Source of the DNA: Treponema sp.
GTDB lineage: Bacteria > Spirochaetota > Spirochaetia > Treponematales > Treponemataceae
DNA length: 19,346 nucleotides
Direction: 5' to 3'
NCBI GenBank assembly: GCA_031290005.1
Contig: JAITOJ010000093.1
Span: forward strand, 1-19,346
Shown here: in pieces, positions 9,005 to 15,823 of the stretch
Numbering within the stretch: the first letter of the stretch is position 1
Layout of the letters: the number at the start of each line of letters is the position of its first letter
Position numbers and translations under genes: made by a program
Notes under the pieces: generated by a model
What the model was told of the DNA's origin: nothing
The model's database searches: none
The model's input: the letters and a program-made list of their open reading frames with translations, nothing else

Positions 9005-9033
9005 ATTTTATAAGTAAAAATCAGGTATGTCAA
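9005..9033 (-). promoter_or_regulatory. Sigma70-type promoter for the GH29-GH42-GH38-GH20 operon
   Basis: On the minus strand a perfect TTGACA (-35, 9028-9033) is followed after exactly 17 bp by TAAAAT (-10, 9005-9010), five of six matches to consensus. Transcription should start near 8998, giving a leader of about 20 nt before the GH29 ATG at 8978 with AAAGGA in between. It lies between the terminator hairpin of the preceding surface operon and GH29, so the cytoplasmic operon can be transcribed independently. No clear operator is visible around it. Confidence 0.75.
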
Positions 9034-9052
9034 TTCTATCCTGAGTAAGAGA

Positions 9053-9078
9053 GCGCCCCCAGGTTTACCTGGGGGCGC
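9053..9078 (-). terminator. Hairpin terminator at the end of the surface operon
   Basis: A perfect inverted repeat: GCGCCCCCAGGT at 9053-9064 pairs with ACCTGGGGGCGC at 9067-9078, leaving a 2-nt centre (in practice an 11-bp stem with a 4-nt loop). It begins 14 nt after the stop of the GH18 gene at 9093. Read leftwards it is followed by TCTCTTACTC, which is only moderately T-rich. It would stop the surface-operon transcript or protect its 3' end. The strong stem makes it convincing as a structure; the poor T run is why termination is not certain. Confidence 0.65.
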
Positions 9079-9092
9079 CGTTGTCTTGCAAG

Positions 9093-11288
9093 TTACGGAT
9101 ACAGTTCGTGGGTGCCGTTCGTATCGCCGCCGGGACCGAACTTGGGATAGTTCGCCGGGCCGTCGTAGATGACGTCGTCCTGATAGAACGTGTTGGCAAT
9201 CTTGCTGAAGTACTTCTCCGGCATGGTGGCGAGCCCGCCAAAGAAGTTTCCGGTGCCGTATTCGCTCCGGCTTATCAGGCTGAAGTACATGATGATGCCG
9301 AAGCCATTGGTGAGCTGCTTGTTAAAGGTCGGTCCCACCGTGGTGACTGCCGGCGAAGGAGACTCATACATCTTTAACGAGAGGAAGCCGTAGTGGCTGG
9401 GTGAAACACCGATGGAACTCGCCAAAACCTGGGAGCCGTAACTCGCCGGGAACGAGGCGTCCACCACCTGGTCGATTGTCCAGTGGCGGGAAGTTTGAGA
9501 GCCAACCGCCCCGGTGGTCGGGTCGTCCACATCCAATTGGGTGGGAAGTTCCGCCAGATAGTGGTATTCGTAGTTGCTCACCCATTTGCCGTTGGGATGC
9601 TGGGCGTCGGTGGTGTAGTCTTTGAAATACCGGAGGAACCGGAACACATTCTCTCCCCCCGCGTCCCAGGCATCGGCCTGGGAATAGGATGCGGTCCACT
9701 GATAATCAAGAAGCTGCCCTGAATACGAAGGATAGACCGCCTGCCTGCCGCCGCCTGCGCCGCCTTTATTCCCGTATTCATCGTCCATGGCAATGCCGTC
9801 AAACCCGTAGAACGCGCAGGCATCCGCCACTTCTTTGGCAAATCTCTGGGCGGCCGCTTCATCGTAGGGATACGCCTGACCGCTGTTATTGGCCGACCAG
9901 GGATAAATCGGCTCCATGGGCCAGCTTCCCAAGGTGCCGAAGCACACGCCGTCCCCGGAAGGCAGCAGGCCCATGAGCACACGAATACCCGCGTCTTTTA
10001 AGGGTTTGATGTACTCATCGTAGTTCGCCAAAAGCCACTGGATTTCATCAAGGTAGTGCAGGTGGAAGCCGCTTGTGGGGCAATAGTTGTACATTTCGGG
10101 GTCGCTTGGGCAATCCTTGTCGTACATGTTGAAGTGGAAGATGACCGCGTTGTCAAAATACTGCTTGCCGCTGGTCTTGAGCTTATAACCGATGGCGTTC
10201 CGGGGATCATTGTTGGTGTCAACGCCCATCCACACTTCGTGGATAACCGGAACTCCCAGGCTGTTCTTGATACCCGCGGGTATCACATTTTTGGTGGTAG
10301 CCGTGGTGCCGTGATACGTATCCGTTGCGTTTTCCTGGTCTATAGGATCGTTTGCGTTGTAACTGGACGCGGTAATGTCAAAATCCTGGGTATAGGCGGT
10401 GATTTCGCTCGCGCCGTTCGCGATGGTCGCGGTCACCGTTACTGTTCCGGCGGATGCGGCGGTGAGCGTGCCGTCAACAATTACCGCGCCGGTTGTCCCC
10501 GCGGTTTTCACTGACCACGCGATGGTCTTGTTTGTGGCATTGGCCGGTTCAACCGTGCCCGCAAGAGGCAAGCCCGTACCCACCGTTGCTGTTCCGGGAA
10601 CCCCCGCAATATTGGTTACCGGCACAAAGGGTACCGGTTCTGTTGTCACCTCAATGTCAAAGTCCTGGGTATAGTCAGCGGCCTCAGCCGCGCCGTTCGC
10701 GATGGTCGCCATCACCGTTACTGTTCCGGCAGTCCCGGCTGTAAGTTCATTGTTGCCGACGCCGGCAATTATCGCGCCGGTACCCCCGTCGGTTTTCACC
10801 GACCACGCAATGGTCTTGTTTGTGGCATTGGCCGGTTCAACCGTGCCGGAAAGAGTCAAAGTGTCGTTCACCTGAACGGCAAGCCGAACATCCGCAATAT
10901 TGGTAACAGCCACAAAGGCCGGGGGTGACACGGCAATGTCAAAGTCCTGGGTATAGTCTGCGGTCTCACTCTTGCCCTTCGCAACCGTTGCCGTCACCGT
11001 TACTGTTCCGGCGGCTGTGGCGGTGAGTTTATTGCCGGTAATTTCCGCGCCGGTTGTCCCGACGGTTTTTACTGACCACGCGATGGTCTGAGCAGTGGCG
11101 TTGGACGGTTTAACCGTGCCCCGCAGGGTCAAAATATCGCCCGCTTTAGCGTCAGTCGGAACGTCTGTAATGCCGGTGACCGCCACAAAGCTGTTTTCCT
11201 CTCCCGCGCCGTCATCACAGGAAAACCACAGAAACGGCAGTACGCAGATACATACTGCCGCAATCGAAAAAAGTATACTTTTCTTCAT
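9093..11288 (-). CDS. GH18 endo-beta-N-acetylglucosaminidase-like lipoprotein with three Big_2 (Ig-like) domains
   Basis: 731 residues from ATG 11288, with GGAGGA 5 nt upstream. The signal sequence MKKSILFSIAAVCICVLPFL ends in a lipobox-like WFSC, so C24 is probably lipidated. Three Big_2-type Ig-like repeats follow at about 34-120, 125-214 and 221-308, each with 'TxxWSVKT' and ending 'DFDI'. The rest (about 335-700) resembles the EndoH/EndoF branch of GH18: 'HLHYLDEIQWLL', 'IRVLMGLLPSG', then DGIAMDDEYG with D497, D502 and presumed catalytic E504, and a late 'GFGIIMYFSL' strand. From memory, the usual third Asp of the DxxDxDxE motif is also replaced in EndoF1-type enzymes, so activity is still expected. 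Such enzymes cut the chitobiose core of N-glycans, releasing the glycan from protein. It probably stands off the outer-membrane surface on its Ig stalk. It is the last gene of the surface operon. Confidence 0.82.
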   Translation of the reverse strand: MKKSILFSIAAVCICVLPFLWFSCDDGAGEENSFVAVTGITDVPTDAKAGDILTLRGTVKPSNATAQTIAWSVKTVGTTGAEITGNKLTATAAGTVTVTATVAKGKSETADYTQDFDIAVSPPAFVAVTNIADVRLAVQVNDTLTLSGTVEPANATNKTIAWSVKTDGGTGAIIAGVGNNELTAGTAGTVTVMATIANGAAEAADYTQDFDIEVTTEPVPFVPVTNIAGVPGTATVGTGLPLAGTVEPANATNKTIAWSVKTAGTTGAVIVDGTLTAASAGTVTVTATIANGASEITAYTQDFDITASSYNANDPIDQENATDTYHGTTATTKNVIPAGIKNSLGVPVIHEVWMGVDTNNDPRNAIGYKLKTSGKQYFDNAVIFHFNMYDKDCPSDPEMYNYCPTSGFHLHYLDEIQWLLANYDEYIKPLKDAGIRVLMGLLPSGDGVCFGTLGSWPMEPIYPWSANNSGQAYPYDEAAAQRFAKEVADACAFYGFDGIAMDDEYGNKGGAGGGRQAVYPSYSGQLLDYQWTASYSQADAWDAGGENVFRFLRYFKDYTTDAQHPNGKWVSNYEYHYLAELPTQLDVDDPTTGAVGSQTSRHWTIDQVVDASFPASYGSQVLASSIGVSPSHYGFLSLKMYESPSPAVTTVGPTFNKQLTNGFGIIMYFSLISRSEYGTGNFFGGLATMPEKYFSKIANTFYQDDVIYDGPANYPKFGPGGDTNGTHELYP
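10365..11189 (-). repeat. Three tandem Big_2 (Ig-like) domain repeats
   Basis: Three units of about 90-96 codons encode Ig-like domains in the GH18 lipoprotein. Units 2 and 3 are very alike at DNA level: the stretch from 10513 (GACCACGC...) is repeated nearly base for base from 10801, a period of 288 bp. Unit 1 is more diverged (matching point near 11074). The near-identity suggests recent duplication, and the copy number could change by recombination. Confidence 0.8.
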
Positions 11289-11321
11289 TAATTCCTCCAA
11301 AAAATTTCTCCAAAAAGTGAA

Positions 11322-11346
11322 ACACCACCGGCAGAGCCGGTGGTGT
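11322..11346 (-). terminator. Intergenic hairpin after the LRR lipoprotein gene (partial terminator or 3' stabiliser)
   Basis: ACACCACCGGC at 11322-11332 pairs perfectly with GCCGGTGGTGT at 11336-11346, with loop AGA. It starts about 10 nt past the LRR gene stop (11357). Read leftwards it is followed by TTTCACTTTTT, then a second T run, and then the GGAGGA of the next gene. The arrangement is terminator-like, but the next gene has no separate promoter that I can see, so it is probably a leaky terminator or an RNA end protector that sets relative expression. Confidence 0.55.
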
Positions 11347-11356
11347 ACCTTGTCAC

Positions 11357-14300
11357 TTATTCTGCCGTTGCGGTTACCCAGGGTACCGGTATCTCGTGAC
11401 CGGCATCGCTGTAGTATTGCTCGGCGAAGTCATCGGCTGCGTTGGATCCGCCCGTCACTCCGTCGGCGTTGACCAGCATGTACGCCTTGCCAGAGGTGAC
11501 TGCAAAATCGGTCGTATTAGTCGAGCTAAACGTGGAGAAGGGCCCCTGTTTGCCCGCGGAAATACGGTGGGTCTTGATGCCCCGGTACTCGGCGGCGGCG
11601 GCTGTTTCTCCCGGATAGGTCGTTTTCTCCTCAACCTGGTTCCAGCCCGCCTTGAGCGCCAGGTGCACGCTGTGGTGGTTCACGGTCCATGCGGCAGCTC
11701 CCGCTCCAAGGCTATAACGGGTCTTTACCGCATCGGGAATGAGTTCGTAGTAGGTCTGTACCACGCCGAGTTCCTTATCGTGGTCAAGCACGTATTCGTT
11801 GCCGGATTTCCCGGTGCGCAGCAGATTCACGTCCTGGGACACGTACACGTAGTAGACTTTCCGCTGGTCCGTGTAGTATTTGTTATCCACCACGTGGTTG
11901 ATGATACAATAGGTGTCAACACCGGTGCGGCTCGCCTTCTTCCAGTCGGTTGAGCTGTCAACAACCGTTACCGCATCACGGGTAATATGGCACTTGAAAT
12001 AGTAGTAGGTGCCCGTCAGGTAAATCTGGGGATTGTCCGACTTCCCGGCGTCAACCGCCTCCTTGTTACACGCGATGCTTTTGTCCCCATCTACGATGTT
12101 GTATTTGGTGAATGTTTTCGTGGCTTTACCCTGATCATCCAGGATCGAAATTTCGGAACCTTTCGTTGTTTTCACATAGCCGAAACCATCACCATAAGGT
12201 TCATCAGTATTAACACTGTTGGGTTTCCATTCTGCGACATCAGGGGAAGCCCACCGAATGTCGCCCCACATCGTCGCGGGCATGGCAAACAGCTCATCAA
12301 GGGTAAGGGCGGAAGTATAGACCGAGCCGGCATATGTCGCCACATCATCATTATCAGGCGCCTTAAACTTTACCTGTTCGAGGATTTGGTCGGACCCGTA
12401 GCCGCCCCAATCGCTCCAGAGTACGTCGTCCTTGTACGCGTCGGCCACACCGTCGCCGTCGGTATCAAACTCCATGTCGGGTCCGGGACCTATTTTCTGG
12501 ACCGTCCAGCTGTACTCTTTGTGCTGGTTGATGGTCGCCGGATAATAGAAGTCCTTAACAACCAGAGCCTTCGCGCCGGTTACCGGAGCGCCGGTATTAT
12601 TGGCAATGGTCGGCTGCCAGAAATAGCCGGTGTTGCTGGCGTATTGACCGGTTCCCACCATCCACATATCTCCGGGGAGGTCTGCCTGGGCTTTAGTGCC
12701 GGATCCCGCGACGGCGTCCGACGCGGAGAGATAATACTCCGTCGGGTCGCCGGTAATCGCCATGCCCTTTTCCGGTGTCAGGGTCTCCAGATTGGAAACC
12801 GCGGGGGCGGCCAGGGTAACAACGCCCTTCACCATCGTACCGATGACATACCGGCTCTCGGCTTCGGGCTTGGAATAGAGCGGCCAGGTCGAGGCAGTCG
12901 TTTGCACAGGAGGCTCGTTTCCCACAGTGATGCTGTCGTTTATTACCCCGCCCAGGGCCATGCTGCTCTGTCCCCGGTAGGCGTCATTGCCGTCCTTCGT
13001 GGGAACAAGCTGGCCGGCAAAGTAGTTGCCGTCGTCTTCAGAGTTGGTCAGCAGGTCGCTGCCCTTTGCCATGCGCTGGAGCGTGATGGTGTCGGGCACC
13101 ATGAAATTGAGCACAAAGCCCGTGCCCAGCCCGCGGCCGCCGTCGGCAGTTTCGCGCACCCACAGGGGCGGCAGTGAAGAATAGCCGTAGCTGTCGGCGG
13201 TCGGTTTGTCCAGATAGAGGAAGTTGTTCCAGGTGAGTTCAGACCAGCGCCCGTCGGTAATCCAGACGCTCTGGAGGCCCATGTTGCGGACAAACGCGTT
13301 GTTGCCAAAATAGCCGCCTCCGGGGAACTTGACGCTTGTCATGCCGCCGTTGACGCCGGCCCGGAAGAAGGCGTAGTCCCGAATCGTAAGCTGGGGCACA
13401 TTGATACTCGAGAGGTCAAGGGTGGTCGTCCCGTTTGAACCCCTGAGGTTTGCGCTGTAAAAGAACGCATAGTCGCCAATCCATTCCAGCTTTGTGCAGC
13501 CGTCAAAACTGATGTCCGTCAAAGCGGTGCCGGTGGCGGCAATTACCGCAAACGCATAGGAGTTAATCGTGGTAAGCTCGCCGCATCCCGCGAAACTGAC
13601 TTTTTGCAGACCCTGCAAATCATAGAAAAGATAATCGCCGACCGCTTCAAGGCTGGCGGGCATTGTAAGGGACAGAATCTGATTTCTGTGGGGCCGCGCC
13701 GCGTTCAAATTGCCCGTCGTATAGTCATCCAGGTAAAAAGGAACCGGGTCTTCACCGTCGGTGCCGGTCCAGTCTGTGCCGGTGAAATCATAGTGCACAC
13801 GGACATTATCCGAGCCGATTGCCGTAAAGAGGCCGTTCACCGGGTCTAATCCCGACTCGAGAACAATCTCGGAAAGGTCGTCAAAGTCAAACGCCTCGCC
13901 AAACGTCACCGTTACAATGATGGTATCGTTCGGGTTATATTCCGCCACCAGGGTCGCAAAGCCGGACGCCATACCCGCCGCACTGGCAAATTCCAGCTTG
14001 GTGGTGATAGTCTGTCCGGTAGGTATTTCACCCACCACCATAACTTCCCAGACGCTGCCATTCCAGATGTAGCAATTGCCGTCAACCGTGTTGTAATACG
14101 CCCAGTTCAGTTCCGGAGCAGCCGGATCCGCCGCAAGGCTTCCTTTCCATACGATGCCCACGCCGTTAGCACCGTTGGTACCGTTAGTACCATTAGTCCC
14201 GGGAATCCCTGCTTTAGCCAGGATTACCCATCCCGTACCATCCCAGATGTAGGAATTTCCATCCGCCGTGTTGTGGTATGCCCAGTTGACTTCAGGCGAT

Positions 14301-14464
14301 GCCGGCGCTGAAGCCAGTTCGCCTTTCCAAAGCAGGCTGAGCCCGTCCTTGCCGGACGGTCCTTGAGCGCCCTCACCCGATTCACAGGATGAGACAACGA
14401 CCAGTGCGAGACAGAGAAGCAATGCCGCTCCAATCCGCATTCCCATTGAAACTTTCCGTTTCAT
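11357..14464 (-). CDS. Large surface lipoprotein with collagen-like segments, duplicated WKG modules and BspA-type LRRs
   Basis: 1035 residues from ATG 14464 (GGAGGT 7 nt upstream; the open frame before it has no similarity to anything). The signal peptide ends in VSSC with C27 as likely lipid site. Next come collagen-like Gly-x-y triplets (about 32-41 and 86-103) alternating with two copies of a ~42-residue module, 'WKG...PxxPExNWAYxNTxDGNxYIW' (about 41-82 and 101-142). Residues about 262-405 carry BspA-like LRR_5 repeats ('SLTMPASLEAVGDYLFY', 'KLEWIGDYAFF'). A Ca-binding-type DTDGDGVAD loop lies at 667-675. Beyond about 410 I recognise no domain. BspA-like proteins of oral and gut bacteria are surface adhesins, so a host-matrix or glycan-adhesion role is inferred. 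It sits between the two GH18-family lipoproteins in the same operon, which argues for a role in capturing glycoprotein. Confidence 0.8.
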   Translation of the reverse strand: MKRKVSMGMRIGAALLLCLALVVVSSCESGEGAQGPSGKDGLSLLWKGELASAPASPEVNWAYHNTADGNSYIWDGTGWVILAKAGIPGTNGTNGTNGANGVGIVWKGSLAADPAAPELNWAYYNTVDGNCYIWNGSVWEVMVVGEIPTGQTITTKLEFASAAGMASGFATLVAEYNPNDTIIVTVTFGEAFDFDDLSEIVLESGLDPVNGLFTAIGSDNVRVHYDFTGTDWTGTDGEDPVPFYLDDYTTGNLNAARPHRNQILSLTMPASLEAVGDYLFYDLQGLQKVSFAGCGELTTINSYAFAVIAATGTALTDISFDGCTKLEWIGDYAFFYSANLRGSNGTTTLDLSSINVPQLTIRDYAFFRAGVNGGMTSVKFPGGGYFGNNAFVRNMGLQSVWITDGRWSELTWNNFLYLDKPTADSYGYSSLPPLWVRETADGGRGLGTGFVLNFMVPDTITLQRMAKGSDLLTNSEDDGNYFAGQLVPTKDGNDAYRGQSSMALGGVINDSITVGNEPPVQTTASTWPLYSKPEAESRYVIGTMVKGVVTLAAPAVSNLETLTPEKGMAITGDPTEYYLSASDAVAGSGTKAQADLPGDMWMVGTGQYASNTGYFWQPTIANNTGAPVTGAKALVVKDFYYPATINQHKEYSWTVQKIGPGPDMEFDTDGDGVADAYKDDVLWSDWGGYGSDQILEQVKFKAPDNDDVATYAGSVYTSALTLDELFAMPATMWGDIRWASPDVAEWKPNSVNTDEPYGDGFGYVKTTKGSEISILDDQGKATKTFTKYNIVDGDKSIACNKEAVDAGKSDNPQIYLTGTYYYFKCHITRDAVTVVDSSTDWKKASRTGVDTYCIINHVVDNKYYTDQRKVYYVYVSQDVNLLRTGKSGNEYVLDHDKELGVVQTYYELIPDAVKTRYSLGAGAAAWTVNHHSVHLALKAGWNQVEEKTTYPGETAAAAEYRGIKTHRISAGKQGPFSTFSSTNTTDFAVTSGKAYMLVNADGVTGGSNAADDFAEQYYSDAGHEIPVPWVTATAE
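14039..14344 (-). repeat. Duplicated WKG module joined by a GTN collagen-like tandem repeat
   Basis: Two related segments, 14219-14344 and 14039-14164, encode the same ~42-residue module (WKG...NWAYxNTxDGNxYIW...W). The join at about 14156-14209 encodes Gly-Thr-Asn triplets in near-perfect 9-bp units (variants of GGTACTAAC). Both the module duplication and the triplet run are candidates for length change by slippage or recombination. Length changes would stay in frame. Confidence 0.75.
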
Positions 14465-14491
14465 AAAATACCTCCAAAAAAATATCTTTCT

Positions 14492-14523
14492 CCCGCACCG
14501 GACAACGTCCGGCTTTGCGCGGG
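14492..14523 (-). terminator. Intergenic hairpin after the inactive GH18 gene (possible attenuator)
   Basis: The inner stem CCGGAC (14498-14503) pairs with GTCCGG (14507-14512). The outer stem CCCGC (14492-14496) pairs with GCGGG (14519-14523), leaving an asymmetric bulge. Read leftwards, a run of seven T occurs about 10 nt further on, immediately before the GGAGG of the LRR lipoprotein gene. It occupies most of the 83-bp space between the two genes. Together with the hairpin after the LRR gene it suggests stepwise attenuation or RNA processing in this operon. Confidence 0.45.
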
Positions 14524-14547
14524 TAGATTCCTTTTTAATGCCCGGTG

Positions 14548-15813
14548 TTACCGCCCCGCGTAGAGCACTTCCGGCCCGGCGTCCGTTGACACTTCCGGCC
14601 CCAAGTCCACATTGCGCGGCCCGTACACCCACTTTGAGGCGAGCGAAAGTTTCGCCGCCACATCCTCGCTCCCCTCAGTCAGATTGCTGAAGTAGATAAG
14701 CCCGTAGGCGTAACCCGCGTCATAGTCTTCATCCGCGTCATAATCCTGGTTTCCCCAGCCGAAACGCCTGCCGAAATAGGACAAGTCCCCCGTCGTAACC
14801 GTTGAAAGATCTATAATGCCCGGCGCGTAAAACATATGGGTCACGAAGTTTTTCATGACCGAAGCGCCGGTTCCCTCCCAGCCGAAGCTGCCTGAACCAT
14901 CGTTAAACGGCGGGACTGTGGCGCCGACGTAATAATTCACCTGGTCGGTCACGGAAATAAACTCCATTTGCGGCCGGTGGTCGTCCCGAATCCACTGGTC
15001 CATATAGTTTGTCCTTCCGCTGCCCCCCGCAAAGCCTGTCTCGCGGATAAGGATAGGGTTGTCCGCATACGAGCCTATGATTGCCGCCGTTGTCCCGGTG
15101 TCGTGTTCCTGATGGCGGAAATAGGTGAGAAAAGCCGAATAATTTAAGGCCCCATCTTTCCAGTAGGCCAGAACCTGCGAAGCGCTGCCGATACTCACCG
15201 TGCTTCCGTCGTCCGGCACGCCGTCGCCCTCGTCACTGGCGGGGTCGTAATATTCGGCGGCGCCCATAGAGGGATACGCTCCGGCCCCCGCGCCCTGGTC
15301 GTTAAACTCAACGCCGTTCAAACCATACCTGTCCAGCGTGTCCTTTATGGTTTTCGCGAAGGCCTCCCGGTAATTGTAGGGCAGGTTGGCAAAGGTAATA
15401 CCGCCGCCCCCATTGGTCACGCCCAGGAGGACTTTCATGCCTTTGGCCTGGAGCGGCGCTATTTTTGCTGATTTATCATTCAGAATTGACTGGATTTCGC
15501 TCAAGTCAAGGCCAAACGCGAGTTTCCCGCTGCCTTTTGTCACCGTCATCTTTGCCCAGGTGAGCACCACATAATCAAAGAAATAGGGGCCGTACGCGTT
15601 ATCCAGCCGGTAATTCAGGGCAAGCAAGGGGTCTTGCGAACCCGTAACTTCCAGGGCCGCCTTTGCCCTGATTTCTTCTCCCGTGGTGTTATACGCCGAC
15701 TTGTCGGTTATGCCCGGAGCAAAAGTCCAGGGCAGTTCAGTGGTATCCGTGGCTTCAGGACAGCCGCTCAAGAACACTATCAGTACCGCGCACACAAACA
15801 CGTTATATTTCAT
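14548..15813 (-). CDS. GH18-family lipoprotein with degenerate active site (probable glycan-binding protein)
   Basis: 421 residues from ATG 15813, preceded by GAGGGGAG; 10 nt separate it from the barrel gene. The signal peptide ends FLSGC, so C18 is likely lipidated. It is colinear with the GH18 domain of the lipoprotein encoded at 9093-11288: 'DLSEIQSIL', 'MKVLLGVTNGGGGITF', then the active-site strand NGVEFNDQ (166-173), and late 'YAYGLIYFSNL'. Where active relatives read DGxxxDDE, this reads N166, N171 and Q173: Asp is changed to Asn and the catalytic Glu to Gln, both isosteric. Hydrolysis is therefore unlikely while sugar binding could remain. A surface glycan-binding role is inferred, comparable to inactive GH18-like binding proteins in Bacteroides glycan loci. 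Wild-type catalysis by another route cannot be fully excluded. Confidence 0.78.
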   Translation of the reverse strand: MKYNVFVCAVLIVFLSGCPEATDTTELPWTFAPGITDKSAYNTTGEEIRAKAALEVTGSQDPLLALNYRLDNAYGPYFFDYVVLTWAKMTVTKGSGKLAFGLDLSEIQSILNDKSAKIAPLQAKGMKVLLGVTNGGGGITFANLPYNYREAFAKTIKDTLDRYGLNGVEFNDQGAGAGAYPSMGAAEYYDPASDEGDGVPDDGSTVSIGSASQVLAYWKDGALNYSAFLTYFRHQEHDTGTTAAIIGSYADNPILIRETGFAGGSGRTNYMDQWIRDDHRPQMEFISVTDQVNYYVGATVPPFNDGSGSFGWEGTGASVMKNFVTHMFYAPGIIDLSTVTTGDLSYFGRRFGWGNQDYDADEDYDAGYAYGLIYFSNLTEGSEDVAAKLSLASKWVYGPRNVDLGPEVSTDAGPEVLYAGR

Positions 15814-15823
15814 ACTGCTCCCC

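Noticed and set aside
11289..11300. TTG start at 11300 for the GH18 lipoprotein
   Set aside because: It would place the GGAGGA ribosome-binding site inside the coding region; ATG 11288 begins a standard MKKS signal peptide.
11987..13177. 396-codon plus-strand frame over the LRR lipoprotein gene
   Set aside because: No family-like motifs, no convincing ribosome-binding site, and it lies wholly antisense to a well-supported gene; explained by GC-rich third positions.
14156..14209. Short tandem repeats considered as a CRISPR-like array
   Set aside because: The 9-bp units are in frame and encode Gly-Thr-Asn collagen-like triplets; there are no spacers.
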